From NCBI RefSeq assembly GCF_000599885.1, contig NZ_JFGT01000005.1:1054001-1118000 (forward strand): 64,000 bases of DNA, given 5' to 3'. Each line of letters begins with the position of its first letter. Position 1 is the first letter of the stretch. This stretch comes from Pantoea sp. IMH (GTDB lineage Bacteria > Pseudomonadota > Gammaproteobacteria > Enterobacterales > Enterobacteriaceae). Below the pieces are notes generated by a model, which ran no database searches, was not told the origin of the DNA, and saw nothing but the letters and a program-made list of their open reading frames with translations. The translations under genes and the position numbers were made by a program. Below, piece by piece: positions 20,434 to 29,653 of this stretch.

Positions 20434-21246
20434 CTATTTCCCGCGCAATATACGATCCAGCATCCAGCCCGGAAGCAACCGGCGCAACAGCGTCATCACA
20501 TGGGCGACCAGGGTCACAGGATAGCGCAGACGGGGATGGCGGCTCTCTAAAGCATGGCGCAGCTTGGGTAAAATCGCTTCCGGCGGTAGGGTAAAACGTG
20601 CGGCGATGCCGGGATTTTTTACCGGCTTGTCCCGCTCGGCCTGGCTGACGTTATCGGTAAAGCGGGTTTTAATCGGGCCTGGCTCAATCAGGCTGACCCG
20701 GATGCCGCTGCCATGCAGTTCCATGCGCAACGCATCGGACCAGGCTTCAAGCGCGTATTTACTGGCGGCATAGGCGCCACGTCCCGGCGTGGAAATGAGA
20801 CCTAACACCGAGCTGGTATTAATTATCCGGGCCTCGCCGCCCGCCCGTAAGGCGGGAAGCAGCAGCGTGGTTAACTGATGGGTGCCAAACAGATTCGTGG
20901 CGAACTGCTGTTCCAGCTGTTCGCGGGAAACCGAGGCCAGCGGGCCGTAAACGCCATAGCCGCCGTTGTTAAACAGCGCGAAAAGGCGATTATCGCAGAG
21001 CGAAATAATGGTCGCAGCCGCCCGCGTCACGCTTTGCCTGTCATTAAGATCCAGCTCAACGCCGGTAAATCCCAGCGCATTCATGCGCTGGACGTCCTCT
21101 GGCTTGCGACAGGCTGCCAGTACACGGTAGCCACGACGGAGCAGATCGTTGGCGGCGGCCAGGCCAATTCCGCTGGAACTCCCGGTAATCACGATATTTT
21201 TTTGCATAACTTTACCTCTGGATCCCGATGTAAGCGGTTTACTCAT
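20434..21246 (-). CDS. ybbO: YbbO, short-chain dehydrogenase/reductase
   Basis: A 270-residue classical SDR. The cofactor motif TGSSSGIGLA (about residues 21-30) starts the Rossmann fold. The NNGG segment follows at about 107-110. Catalytic Ser and YAASK (Tyr/Lys near 169-173) complete the triad, and IEPGPIKTRF is the substrate loop. E. coli YbbO reduces aldehydes with NADP+ and is co-located with tesA. The start at 21246 lies inside the end of tesA (8-bp overlap); an internal Met at MQKNIV is an alternative. Confidence 0.93.
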   Translation of the reverse strand: MSKPLTSGSRGKVMQKNIVITGSSSGIGLAAANDLLRRGYRVLAACRKPEDVQRMNALGFTGVELDLNDRQSVTRAAATIISLCDNRLFALFNNGGYGVYGPLASVSREQLEQQFATNLFGTHQLTTLLLPALRAGGEARIINTSSVLGLISTPGRGAYAASKYALEAWSDALRMELHGSGIRVSLIEPGPIKTRFTDNVSQAERDKPVKNPGIAARFTLPPEAILPKLRHALESRHPRLRYPVTLVAHVMTLLRRLLPGWMLDRILRGK

Positions 21247-21862
21247 GCTTAACTAGGGGAGCCAGTTCTTTCGCCATCACCCCGGCGATAAACGGCTGGG
21301 CGTCAGGGTTTGGATGGATGCCATCCTGCTGCATCCATTCCGGTTTCAGATAGACCTGCTCCATAAAGAACGGCAGCAGCGGTATGGCGAACTCTTTCGC
21401 CAGTTTGGGGTAAATCGCGCTGAAGGACTCGGTATAACGGCGGCCATAGTTAGCAGGCAGGCGAATTTGCATCAGCAGCGGCTGCGCGTTAGCGGCCTTC
21501 ACCTGAGTAATGATTTTGCTCAAATCCTGTTCGATGCGTTGCGGCGGGAACCCGCGCAGCCCATCGTTGCCGCCCAGTTCAATCAGTACCCAGCGCGGCT
21601 GATGCTGCTTCAGTAAGGAGGGCAGGCGCGCCAGCCCCTGAGTGGCGGTATCACCGCTTATGCTACCGTTAACAATCGTGGGCGATTTTTGCCATTTTTC
21701 ATTGAGTAACGCAGGCCATGCTGCGGTCGCGGACATCCGGTAACCGGCGCTCAGGCTGTCGCCAAGTACCAACAGCGTATCCGCCGCCGCCGTGCGCAGC
21801 ATCATCAGGGCCAATAATAACAGGAAAGGGTAATGCCAGCGGAAAACATTCTTGAAGTTCAT
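21239..21862 (-). CDS. tesA: TesA, thioesterase I / protease I / lysophospholipase L1
   Basis: A 207-residue periplasmic SGNH hydrolase (E. coli 208). The signal peptide spans residues 1-26 (NFKNVFRWHYPFLLLLALMM, cleavage near AAA-D). Block I GDSLSAGYRM carries the nucleophile Ser, block III GGNDGLRG the oxyanion Asn, and DGIHPNPDAQ the catalytic Asp-His. It hydrolyses acyl-CoA and lysophospholipids. The start at 21862 matches the E. coli N-terminus and overlaps the divergent ybbA start by 30 bp, as in E. coli. Confidence 0.96.
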   Translation of the reverse strand: MNFKNVFRWHYPFLLLLALMMLRTAAADTLLVLGDSLSAGYRMSATAAWPALLNEKWQKSPTIVNGSISGDTATQGLARLPSLLKQHQPRWVLIELGGNDGLRGFPPQRIEQDLSKIITQVKAANAQPLLMQIRLPANYGRRYTESFSAIYPKLAKEFAIPLLPFFMEQVYLKPEWMQQDGIHPNPDAQPFIAGVMAKELAPLVKHE

Positions 21863-22519
21863 CGTCTTAGTAAGTCCGTCGGTGAGGGTGAGCATCAGCT
21901 ATCCATCCTTACCGGAGTTGAGCTGGTTGTCAAACCAGCCGAGACCATCGCCCTGATAGGCGAATCGGGATCGGGGAAATCAACGTTGTTAGGCATTCTG
22001 GCCGGTCTTGATGACGGGAGCGAAGGGGAAGTGTTTTTACTCGATCATCCCCTGCATCAGATGGATGAAGAGCAACGGGCCGATTTGCGGGCAAAAAGCG
22101 TCGGTTTTGTATTCCAGTCCTTTATGCTGGTGCCCACCCTGAACGCGCTGGAAAATGTGCAGCTGCCCGCGCTGCTGCGCGGCGAAAGCGATCGGCAGAG
22201 CCGTCAGCAGGCTCGTGAGCTGCTGGATCAACTGGGGCTGGGAGAACGGCTGACGCATATGCCTTCACAGCTTTCCGGCGGCGAACAGCAGCGGGTGGCA
22301 CTGGCGAGGGCGTTCAGCGGTCGTCCGGCGCTGCTTTTTGCGGATGAACCGACGGGAAACCTTGACCGGAAAACCGGCGATCGCATCGCCGATCTGCTTT
22401 TTTCACTCAACCGCGATCTGGCTACCACGCTGATCCTGGTGACGCATGATGAGCAACTGGCGGCACGCTGCGATCGCCGGCTGCGGATGCGCGACGGCAA
22501 GCTGTGGGAGGAGGTATGA
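21833..22519 (+). CDS. ybbA: YbbA, ABC transporter ATPase
   Basis: A 228-residue ABC ATPase of the MacB/LolD type. Walker A is GESGSGKSTLL (about residues 43-53), the signature LSGGEQQRVALARAF is near 146-160, Walker B is LLFADEPTGNLD and the switch His sits in VTHDEQ. It partners with YbbP, whose start overlaps its stop (ATGA). The pair is thought to handle export or membrane extraction linked to TesA; the substrate is unknown. Confidence 0.95.
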   Translation: MPAENILEVHRLSKSVGEGEHQLSILTGVELVVKPAETIALIGESGSGKSTLLGILAGLDDGSEGEVFLLDHPLHQMDEEQRADLRAKSVGFVFQSFMLVPTLNALENVQLPALLRGESDRQSRQQARELLDQLGLGERLTHMPSQLSGGEQQRVALARAFSGRPALLFADEPTGNLDRKTGDRIADLLFSLNRDLATTLILVTHDEQLAARCDRRLRMRDGKLWEEV

Positions 22520-24933
22520 TCTGGCGCTGGTTCTGGCGTGAATGGAAATCACCCTCGCTGCTGATTGTCTGGCTGGCGCTGACGCTGTCCGTGGCCTGCG
22601 TGCTGGCGCTCGGTTCGCTCAGTGACCGCATGGAAAAAGGTCTCAGCCAGCAAAGCCGGGACTTTATGGCGGGCGATCGCACATTACAAAGCGCCCGTGA
22701 GGTGCCGCAGGCGTGGCTTGATGAGGCCCGACGGGAAGGGTTAACGGTGAGCAGGCAGCTCACGTTTATGACCATGACGTTCTCTGGCGATACGCCACAG
22801 CTGGCGTCGGTAAAAGCCGTCGACGATCTTTATCCCATGTTTGGCCAGCTTTCCACCCAGCCTGCCGGGCTGAAGCCTGCGGCCGGAACGGTGCTGGCCG
22901 CGCCAAGGCTGATGGCGTTGCTTGATCTGAAAGTGGGCGGGAGCCTGGACGTTGGTGACACCACTTTGCAGGTGGCCGGGGAAGTTGTCCGGGAACCAGA
23001 TACCGGGTTCAATCCCTTCCAGACGGCGCCACGCCTGCTGATGAATCTGGCTGACGTGGCCAAAACCGGGGCCATTCAGCCCGGCAGTCGCATCACCTGG
23101 CGCTATAAATTTGCCGGCGATCCCGCCGGGCTGAGCCGCTATGACAGCTATATCGAATCCCATATAGAGCCGCACCAGCGCTGGATCAGCGTGGAAAACT
23201 CGGAGGATGCGCTGGGCAGATCGATGCAGCGTGCCCAGAAGTTCCTGCTGCTCTCCGCGCTGCTGACGCTGATGCTGGCTATTGCCGCCGTGGCGGTAGC
23301 GATGAGTCATTACTGCCGCAGCCGCTACGATTTAGTGGCGGTACTGAAAACGCTGGGCGCTAATCGTGCCGCACTGAGAAAGCTGATTGTCGGTCAGTGG
23401 CTCGCCGTACTGCTGCTGGCGGCGGTGGCGGGAGGCGCGATCGGACTGGGCTTCGAAGCCGTGCTGCTGCAAATGCTTAAGCCTGTTCTGCCGGGCGAAC
23501 TTCCGCCCGCCAGTGCCTGGCCGTGGCTGTGGGCTGTCGGCGCGCTATTTATCATTTCACTGCTGGTCGGGCTGCGACCTTATCGTTTGCTGCTGGCGAC
23601 GCAACCGCTCCGGGTGCTGCGTTGGGACGCGGTTGCCAATGTCTGGCCGCTGAAATTCTATCTGCCAACGATGGCGGTGGTGGTGACAGGCCTGCTGGCG
23701 CTGCTGGTAGGCGGCAGTAAGCTGCTCTGGGCGCTGGTGGCGGGGATTGTGCTGCTCTCACTGCTGCTGGGCGGACTCGGCTGGGTGGCTCTGCTGCTGT
23801 TACGCCGCCTGCGCGTGCAGAATCTTGCTTTCCGGCTGGCGATCAACCGGCTGCTGCGCCAGCCCTGGACCACGCTCAGTCAGCTGGCTGCTTTCTCGCT
23901 GTCGTTTATGCTGCTGGCGCTGCTGCTGGTGATGCGGGGCGATTTGCTGGATCGGTGGCAGCAGCAGTTGCCTCCCGGCAGCCCGAACTATTTTCTGCTT
24001 AATCTGACGCAGGAGCAGGTGCCGCAGGTAAAAGCTTTCCTCGAAAGGCATCAGGTCGAACCGCAAACCTTCTATCCGATAGCGCGGGTCAGACTCACCG
24101 GAATAAATGACAAGCCTGCCGATCCTGCTCTGGACAGCGCGCTTCAGCGCGAGCTGAACCTTACCTGGCAGGCGCAGCTACCCGATCATAATCCGCTGAC
24201 CGCAGGAAGCTGGCCACCGAAGAAGGGAGAAACGTCTATAGAGGAAGAGCTGGCAGAGCGCCTCGGTGTGAAGCTGGGCGATACGCTAACTTTTACCGGC
24301 GATACCCAGCAATTTAAGGCCAGAATCACCAGTTTCCGCCAGGTTGACTGGGAAAGCCTTAAGCCTAACTTCTTCTTCATTTTCCCGCCAGGCGCGCTGG
24401 ACGGCCAGCCGCAAACCTGGCTGACCAGCTTCCGACTGGAGGGCAATAATACGCTGCTGGCCCAGCTGAACCGGGAGTTCCCTACGCTGAGCCTGCTTGA
24501 TATCGGCGGCATTCTCCGGCAGATCGGGCAGGTGCTGGCGCAGGTCAGTCAGGCGCTGGAAATTATGGTGATTCTGGTAACGGCCTGTGGCGTACTGCTG
24601 CTGCTGGCGCAGATCCAGGTTGGTATGCGACAGCGCAGACAGGAACTTGTGGTTTACCGCACGCTCGGCGCAGGCAAAAAGCTGCTGAGAACCACCCTCT
24701 GGTGCGAGTTTGCTCTGCTTGGCGTGGTGGCCGGCGTAGCGGCAGCCATCGGCGCTGAGGCGGCGCTTTGGGGACTGCAGCGTAAGGTATTCGACTTTCC
24801 CTGGGAGCCGAACCTACTGCTCTGGCTGACGCTTCCTCTGACCGGTGCGGTTCTGCTTTCGCTGTGTGGCGGCTGGCTCGGCATTCGTCTGCTGAAAGGT
24901 AAGGCACTGTTCAGAAGCTATAATGCTGCGTAA
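22516..24933 (+). CDS. ybbP: YbbP, ABC transporter permease (MacB/FtsX-like)
   Basis: An 805-residue permease (E. coli 804) with two FtsX-type membrane blocks, hydrophobic segments near residues 15-35, 250-460 and 680-790, separated by periplasmic domains. The start MIWRWFWREWKSP at 22516 matches E. coli YbbP and is translationally coupled to ybbA. Type VII ABC systems of this kind usually act mechanically on envelope substrates rather than transport solutes. Confidence 0.95.
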   Translation: MIWRWFWREWKSPSLLIVWLALTLSVACVLALGSLSDRMEKGLSQQSRDFMAGDRTLQSAREVPQAWLDEARREGLTVSRQLTFMTMTFSGDTPQLASVKAVDDLYPMFGQLSTQPAGLKPAAGTVLAAPRLMALLDLKVGGSLDVGDTTLQVAGEVVREPDTGFNPFQTAPRLLMNLADVAKTGAIQPGSRITWRYKFAGDPAGLSRYDSYIESHIEPHQRWISVENSEDALGRSMQRAQKFLLLSALLTLMLAIAAVAVAMSHYCRSRYDLVAVLKTLGANRAALRKLIVGQWLAVLLLAAVAGGAIGLGFEAVLLQMLKPVLPGELPPASAWPWLWAVGALFIISLLVGLRPYRLLLATQPLRVLRWDAVANVWPLKFYLPTMAVVVTGLLALLVGGSKLLWALVAGIVLLSLLLGGLGWVALLLLRRLRVQNLAFRLAINRLLRQPWTTLSQLAAFSLSFMLLALLLVMRGDLLDRWQQQLPPGSPNYFLLNLTQEQVPQVKAFLERHQVEPQTFYPIARVRLTGINDKPADPALDSALQRELNLTWQAQLPDHNPLTAGSWPPKKGETSIEEELAERLGVKLGDTLTFTGDTQQFKARITSFRQVDWESLKPNFFFIFPPGALDGQPQTWLTSFRLEGNNTLLAQLNREFPTLSLLDIGGILRQIGQVLAQVSQALEIMVILVTACGVLLLLAQIQVGMRQRRQELVVYRTLGAGKKLLRTTLWCEFALLGVVAGVAAAIGAEAALWGLQRKVFDFPWEPNLLLWLTLPLTGAVLLSLCGGWLGIRLLKGKALFRSYNAA

Positions 24934-24934
24934 T

Positions 24935-24967
24935 ATAGAGGCCAGTGAATACTGGCCTCTATCCTTT
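24935..24967 (+). terminator. Terminator of ybbAP
   Basis: Perfect 12-base stem (24935-24946 with 24951-24962), GAAT loop, short pyrimidine tail. Confidence 0.75.
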
Positions 24968-25056
24968 CCGGCCTGCTGTGTATTCGCTTCCGGCGGATGA
25001 CTGTCCGGAAAATCTGCGTGTACCGTATCCTTTCTCAAGCAGGAGGGAAGATAATA

Positions 25057-25074
25057 AGGTGTGTATAGTGACCT
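25057..25074 (+). promoter_or_regulatory. Possible lux-box-like dyad upstream of the AHL synthase gene
   Basis: AGGT-N10-ACCT with a central TATA, 15 bp before the luxI-type start and overlapping a -10-like TATAGT (25064-25069). Only the outer arms and centre are symmetric, so binding by the neighbouring LuxR protein is speculative. Confidence 0.25.
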
Positions 25075-25089
25075 CAGGGAATCATATCA

Positions 25090-25752
25090 ATGTTAAATTT
25101 GCTTGATATCAATTACCAGTTTCTTACTGAAGTAAGAGGCAGGGAGCTGTTTACGCTCAGAAAGTCGGTGTTTAAGGACAGGCTTAACTGGATGGTAAAC
25201 AGTGAAGATAATATGGAGTCTGATGAATACGATAACGATCTGACGACCTATATTTTTGGCATGTTCAACGATGTTTGTGTTTGCAGCCTGCGTTTTATTG
25301 AAACCCGTTACCCGACAATGATTACCGGAACCTTCAAATCTTATTTTAATGATTTTGATCTTCCGGATGGGAATTATATTGAAGCAAGCCGGTTATTTAT
25401 TGATAAAGAACGGGTGCAGGCACTTAAACTTCGCCGCCAGCCAATCAGCACGCTACTTTTTCTGTCGATGATTAATTATGCAAGGCATTATAATTACGAG
25501 GGGATTTACGCGATTGTCAGCCATCCGATGTATCTTATTTTTAAAAGATCCGGCTGGAAGATAGAGCTTGTGGAACAGGGGCTGTCTGAGAAAGAGCAAA
25601 AAATCTATCTGATTTTTATGCCGGTGGATAAAGCGAATCAGCAGACGTTAATTGACGCGCTTCGTCTGAAGGACCCCCGGCTGAGCGACTGCAGGCTGGA
25701 TAGCTGGCCGTTATCATTCCCCGTCATGAAGAATGGGGCGGATGAGCTTTAA
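25090..25752 (+). CDS. LuxI-family acyl-homoserine-lactone synthase (EsaI-like)
   Basis: A 220-residue AHL synthase joining an acyl-ACP to S-adenosylmethionine. All signature residues are present: Arg24, Phe28, Trp34, Asp45, Asp48, Arg68, Phe82, Glu98 and Arg101, in TLRKSVF, MESDEYD, CSLRF and EASR. The sequence resembles EsaI of Pantoea stewartii. At the position equivalent to EsaI Thr140 it has Ala141 (GIYAIVS). That Thr favours 3-oxo-acyl chains, so an unsubstituted acyl product (C4/C6 type) is more likely here; this is an inference. The tail beyond residue 205 is longer than in EsaI. It overlaps the convergent luxR-type gene by 39 bp. In E. coli this location holds rhs and allantoin genes. 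Confidence 0.93.
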   Translation: MLNLLDINYQFLTEVRGRELFTLRKSVFKDRLNWMVNSEDNMESDEYDNDLTTYIFGMFNDVCVCSLRFIETRYPTMITGTFKSYFNDFDLPDGNYIEASRLFIDKERVQALKLRRQPISTLLFLSMINYARHYNYEGIYAIVSHPMYLIFKRSGWKIELVEQGLSEKEQKIYLIFMPVDKANQQTLIDALRLKDPRLSDCRLDSWPLSFPVMKNGADEL

Positions 25753-26457
25753 TTCAATTCCGAGCCTGATGGCATGTTTCGCATTGGTAACGCCCAGCTT
25801 TTTCACTGCGTTACCCATGTGATATTTTACCGTGGTCAGCTTAATCCCTAAGATTAACGCAATTTCCTGATAGGATTTACCAACGCTTGCCCAGTAAACG
25901 ATCTCATTTTCCCGCTTTGAGAAAATCTCGCGGTTATTCATCTCCTCGAAATATTTCTTACCGGAGAGTTCCTGGTAGAGCAGGGTCAGTTTTTCATGCG
26001 TTTCGATAAGCAGCATCTGGATTTTATCGCGGTTCTCTTTAATCAGCTCTTCGATATTATCATCGCAGTGTTTATCCAGCATGATCGAAAGCACAATCAA
26101 ATTATTATTGTGATCGTGCAGCACAAAGGTATAGCCATTGATAATGTCGTGATTTTTCGCCATATCAAATAACTTAGGAACCTTCACGCCTTTATTCAGC
26201 ATGATGTTTTCATCCCAGGAAAAAGGCGTCATGCGGTAAAGCGCCGTGATCAAAACCGGATCGATAAACTGAAAGTTATTTTCTGTATAAACTTCGAACC
26301 ACTCTTTACGGTTAGAGATGATCGAAAAATCCGCCGGATTACGTTTGCTCATAATGGCGTAGGCGTATTTGATGTTGTTGTACAGAGTCAGCTTTCTCTC
26401 CAGAAATTCCTGGATCGAGGCATTGATGGTTGAATTACTGAAAAACGTTTTGGCCAT
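25714..26457 (-). CDS. LuxR-family quorum-sensing regulator (EsaR/YenR-like)
   Basis: A 247-residue regulator with an N-terminal autoinducer-binding domain (about residues 20-160) and a C-terminal LuxR helix-turn-helix (about 178-240). The AHL-binding domain shows WFEVYTENNFQFIDPV, TPFSWDEN and the YTFVLHDH strand. The HTH begins FSKRENEIVYWASVGKSYQEIA. It is strikingly like EsaR, ExpR and YenR, the subgroup that binds DNA without ligand and is released by AHL. De-repression rather than activation is therefore the likely logic, by family. Convergent 3' overlap with the synthase gene is the esaI-esaR arrangement. Confidence 0.93.
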   Translation of the reverse strand: MAKTFFSNSTINASIQEFLERKLTLYNNIKYAYAIMSKRNPADFSIISNRKEWFEVYTENNFQFIDPVLITALYRMTPFSWDENIMLNKGVKVPKLFDMAKNHDIINGYTFVLHDHNNNLIVLSIMLDKHCDDNIEELIKENRDKIQMLLIETHEKLTLLYQELSGKKYFEEMNNREIFSKRENEIVYWASVGKSYQEIALILGIKLTTVKYHMGNAVKKLGVTNAKHAIRLGIELKLIRPILHDGE

Positions 26458-26860
26458 ATAGCGATGTCCCTGGGTTTCTGAAACCTCCGTAACAACGTAA
26501 TGTTAACATAATTTTATCGTTTAACCCAGGGTAACGGCAGTACCATTTTCTTGAAAGGACAAGGCGGGAAAGAGGAGGGGGTGGAACCAGTGCATAACAC
26601 GAAAACAAAGTTAGTGATAAATAAAACTAATATTTTGTTGCCGTGTCAGGGTAGCAAAGGTTCCCCTGGTGTTGACGAAAAATAATTAAATAATTGTAAT
26701 ATATATAATTTTTATTAACTGCTGAGGTATACAATACTGAAGTTTTTCGAAAAAAAATAGCCATACTTAAGTACAGTTAAGCACTGTCCTTTTTGTTAAC
26801 AGCCTGGGCTAATCACGTTATTTATGCGTGGCTGGTCGGGCTATCATCGTCAGGGTGATG
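26458..26860. other. AT-rich luxR-type upstream / purK downstream region
   Basis: About 400 bp without a gene. It holds the luxR-type promoter. A 9-bp inverted repeat CCCTGGGTT (26468-26476) / AACCCAGGG (26523-26531) lies just upstream of the luxR-type start, and each arm is itself nearly palindromic. The segment 26640-26780 is very A+T-rich with no frame or RNA fold recognised. Confidence 0.5.
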
Positions 26861-26888
26861 AAAAATGAGGCAACCAGGTTGCCTCATT
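26861..26888 (-). terminator. Terminator of purEK
   Basis: On the minus strand a near-perfect stem (26864-26888) precedes TTTTT (26865-26861 complement). It lies 54 bp after the purK stop. Confidence 0.75.
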
Positions 26889-26941
26889 CTGCTGCGATAC
26901 AAAAGGGTGATTGACCTCAGCACAGGTTCCCGACGGGCTTT

Positions 26942-28012
26942 CTATGACTTGAGGCGACCCACGGCCCATGCAATGCCGCTGGTATAGTCTTCAGGAAGCT
27001 GGGGGACAAGCGCTTCAAGCGCCGCCTGTAGTGCGCTGCTGCTGACATCTGAGAGATTCAGGTGGCCCACCTTACGGCCTGGCCTGACTTCTTTCTCATA
27101 CCAGTGCAGGTGAATCAGCGGCTCATGCAGCCAGTTAAGGTTCACCGCTGTGCCAATCAGGTTCACCATTACCGCAGGGGAACTCACCACAGGCTCCGGC
27201 AGAGGCAGATTAAGAATCGCCCTCAGGTGCAGCTCGAACTGGCTGATGGAAGCGCCGTTCTGCGTCCAGTGGCCGCTGTTGTGAACGCGCGGCGCCAGCT
27301 CATTGATTAGCAACCCCTCCGGCACCACAAAACATTCCATCGCCATGACGCCAACATAGTTGAGCGTATTCATGATTGCGGAGAGCATGGTTTCTGCCTG
27401 CTGCTGGTGCGCCGGGTCCGGCTGGGGCAGGGCGACGCTGGCGCGCAGGATGCCATCCTGGTGGAGATTGTGCGTCAGCGGGTAGAAGACGGTGCTGCCA
27501 TCATGCGCCCGTGCGCCGACCAGCGAGACTTCACCGCTGAAATTAATGCCCTGTTCCACTATGCAGTCGCCATAGCAGTCAGCGGACAGCGCGTCAGTTT
27601 CACCGGCGCGCAGACGCCACTGACCACGGCCGTCGTAGCCACCGGTACGGCGCTTCACGATCGCCAGCTCGCCCAGCGAAGCAAATACCTGCGGCCAGTC
27701 GGACGCTGCCGCCAGCAGCTGCCAGGGCGCCGTCGCCAGGCCAAGGCTGTCCAGCAGCTGTTTTTGCGTCAGTCTGTCGGCGAGACGGGGAAAAATATCG
27801 CGGTTAACAAAGGCGGTGTGGCTGGCCAGCTCGCGGGTCAGCGCCGTCTCCGGCCAGCGCTCAATTTCAGCCGTGATCACGCTTTGCTGGATCGGCAGCG
27901 CTTCCGGCTCGGCGTCCAGCCCGACAGGATAAACAGCAATACCCAGCGGCTCACCGGCCTGGCGCAACATGCGGCCAAGCTGACCGTTACCTAATACGCA
28001 AACCGGCTTCAT
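26942..28012 (-). CDS. purK: PurK, N5-carboxyaminoimidazole ribonucleotide synthase
   Basis: A 356-residue ATP-grasp enzyme converting AIR, bicarbonate and ATP to N5-CAIR in purine synthesis (E. coli 355). The N-terminal [20 protein letters not shown] is the family start. The central ATP-grasp region has [14 protein letters not shown] (about residues 118-131). [24 protein letters not shown] (about 243-266) carries metal- and substrate-binding residues. It overlaps purE by 4 bp and is co-transcribed with it. Confidence 0.97.
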   Translation of the reverse strand: MKPVCVLGNGQLGRMLRQAGEPLGIAVYPVGLDAEPEALPIQQSVITAEIERWPETALTRELASHTAFVNRDIFPRLADRLTQKQLLDSLGLATAPWQLLAAASDWPQVFASLGELAIVKRRTGGYDGRGQWRLRAGETDALSADCYGDCIVEQGINFSGEVSLVGARAHDGSTVFYPLTHNLHQDGILRASVALPQPDPAHQQQAETMLSAIMNTLNYVGVMAMECFVVPEGLLINELAPRVHNSGHWTQNGASISQFELHLRAILNLPLPEPVVSSPAVMVNLIGTAVNLNWLHEPLIHLHWYEKEVRPGRKVGHLNLSDVSSSALQAALEALVPQLPEDYTSGIAWAVGRLKS

Positions 28013-28518
28013 GCTTCCTCCCGCGGATCGGGATTATTCAGCACTTCATCGGTCTGCGTCTGACGCCAGTGCGCCAGACGGGACGCGAGTTCCGCATCAT
28101 GTATCGCCAGAATTTGCGCCGCCAGCAGCGCCGCATTGGCCGCGCCCGCCTTGCCTATTGCCAGGGTTCCGACCGGAATACCCCGCGGCATCTGTACGAT
28201 GGAATAAAGACTGTCCACGCCACTCAGCGCCGCGCTCTGTACCGGTACGCCAAGCACCGGCACCAGCGTTTTCGCCGCCAGCATTCCCGGCAGATGTGCT
28301 GCACCACCCGCGCCGGCGATGATCACCTGAAAACCGTTATCCGCCGCCTGTTCGGCAAAACTGAACAGTTTATCCGGTGTCCGGTGGGCAGAAACCACTT
28401 CGCAGTGAAAAGGAACGGCCAGGCTGGTGAGGATCTCCGCAGCAAACTGCATGGTTGCCCAGTCACTTTTGGAACCCATAATAATGGCGATGCGGGCCGG
28501 TGCGGCGTTGGATGACAT
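28009..28518 (-). CDS. purE: PurE, N5-CAIR mutase
   Basis: A 169-residue class I PurE (same length as E. coli) rearranging N5-CAIR to [13 protein letters not shown] near residues 17-25, SAHRTPDKL with the active-site His at about 43-51, and [12 protein letters not shown] at about 70-81 are diagnostic. The start at 28518 fits E. coli and has AGGAG upstream; nine further codons upstream are not used. A PurR site overlaps the promoter. Confidence 0.97.
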   Translation of the reverse strand: MSSNAAPARIAIIMGSKSDWATMQFAAEILTSLAVPFHCEVVSAHRTPDKLFSFAEQAADNGFQVIIAGAGGAAHLPGMLAAKTLVPVLGVPVQSAALSGVDSLYSIVQMPRGIPVGTLAIGKAGAANAALLAAQILAIHDAELASRLAHWRQTQTDEVLNNPDPREEA

Positions 28519-28601
28519 GCGGGTATGACTCCTGTGATAGACCAAACGTCATCGGAAAGTCCGCGCGGTTACAGGGCGGCTCTCTGACGGGAAGGGCAGA
28601 G

Positions 28602-28639
28602 AGAATACCATGCCTGTGCGGCCAGGAAAACGGTTGCGT
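28602..28639 (-). promoter_or_regulatory. purEK promoter with PurR operator
   Basis: On the minus strand the 16-mer ACGCAACCGTTTTCCT (28639-28624) matches the PurR consensus at 13 of 16 positions, and as recalled equals the E. coli purE operator. It contains the -35 (TTTCCT), with TATTCT (28607-28602) as -10 at 16-bp spacing. Purine repression through PurR-hypoxanthine follows. Confidence 0.88.
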
Positions 28640-28893
28640 CGCAGCAAAATCCATGGAAAACAGCTTTATCTGATGCCACCGGGTGAAGAGAGAGTCAGCC
28701 GTTTTTAGTTAATCCAGTCGTTAACCGTACGGCGTCTGACTTTTTTGTCTGGCCAGATTCACAATTAAACGCAGCAGGGCAGTGACAGGAGAAAATATTT
28801 CGCCAAAGGACATTGCCACTTCCAGAGGGTAAGTTCAGTTAACCTGATCCTTCACGATAATGAAAACAAGACAAAAGCCGACGCTGACAGAGT
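28640..28893. other. purE-lpxH gap
   Basis: Roughly 250 bp upstream of purE and downstream of lpxH. No coding frame with a ribosome site and no recognised RNA was seen. Confidence 0.4.
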
Positions 28894-28923
28894 AAACCGC
28901 GCTAAGGGCAGGTGACAGCGCGG
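28894..28923 (-). terminator. Possible terminator of ppiB-lpxH
   Basis: Seven-base stem (28917-28923 with 28897-28903), 13-base loop, short U-tract on the minus strand. Confidence 0.45.
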
Positions 28924-28927
28924 CTGT

Positions 28928-29653
28928 TCAGAATGGAAAAATAATTAATTCTGTTGCGGATGGCGTAACGCGGATCATCGATCCTTCCGTATGCCAGGCG
29001 CCCAGCACAAGGCGTTCGGCTGGCTGGCCGTTAATGTCCAGCTTGTGGACGGCAGGGCGATGGGTGTGCCCGTGGATCAGACAGTGAACCTGCTGGCGGG
29101 TCATGGTTTGGATTACCGCCGCGGGATTCACATCCATAATCGCGACATCTTTGCTGCTGTTGGCCTGTTTGCTGCCGGCCCGCATCCGCATGGCGATACG
29201 CTGGCGGACGAAGAGAGGAAGCGCGAGGAACAGCCGTTGCAGCCAGGGCTGATGCACTTTGCGGCGAAAACGCTGATAGCCTTCGTCGTCGGTACAGAGC
29301 GTGTCGCCGTGCATGATCAGCATGCGGCGGCCATACAACTCCAGTACCTGTTCTTCCGGCAGCAGGGAAAAACCGCTACTGCGGGCGAAGCGCTTACCGA
29401 GAAGAAAGTCCCGGTTGCCGTGAATAAAATAGCAGGGGGTGCCGTGCTGCTGAAGCTCGCGAAGCGCGGCGGCTATCTCAGCATGAAGCGGATCGGGATC
29501 GTCATCACCGATCCAGGCTTCAAACAGGTCGCCCAGTATATAGAGCGCATCGGCGTGCAGCGCTTCACGCCGTAAAAATGCATGAAAACCGGCAGTAATT
29601 GCCGGTTCTTCAGCGCACAGATGTAAATCTGCGATAAACAGCGTGTGGGACAT
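28928..29653 (-). CDS. lpxH: LpxH, UDP-2,3-diacylglucosamine hydrolase
   Basis: A 241-residue calcineurin-like phosphoesterase making lipid X from UDP-diacylglucosamine in lipid A synthesis (E. coli 240). Metal-binding motifs are FIADLHLC (about residues 5-12), [11 protein letters not shown] (about 41-51), GNRDF (about 79-83), MHGD near 114 and [10 protein letters not shown] near 195-204. Its start overlaps the ppiB stop by one base (TAATG), so the two are coupled. Confidence 0.97.
   Translation of the reverse strand: MSHTLFIADLHLCAEEPAITAGFHAFLRREALHADALYILGDLFEAWIGDDDPDPLHAEIAAALRELQQHGTPCYFIHGNRDFLLGKRFARSSGFSLLPEEQVLELYGRRMLIMHGDTLCTDDEGYQRFRRKVHQPWLQRLFLALPLFVRQRIAMRMRAGSKQANSSKDVAIMDVNPAAVIQTMTRQQVHCLIHGHTHRPAVHKLDINGQPAERLVLGAWHTEGSMIRVTPSATELIIFPF

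Noticed and set aside
22504-22515. Upstream start of YbbP (MGGG)
   Set aside because: The E. coli-like start MIWRWF at 22516 overlaps the ybbA stop in a coupled ATGA; the earlier codons carry its ribosome site.
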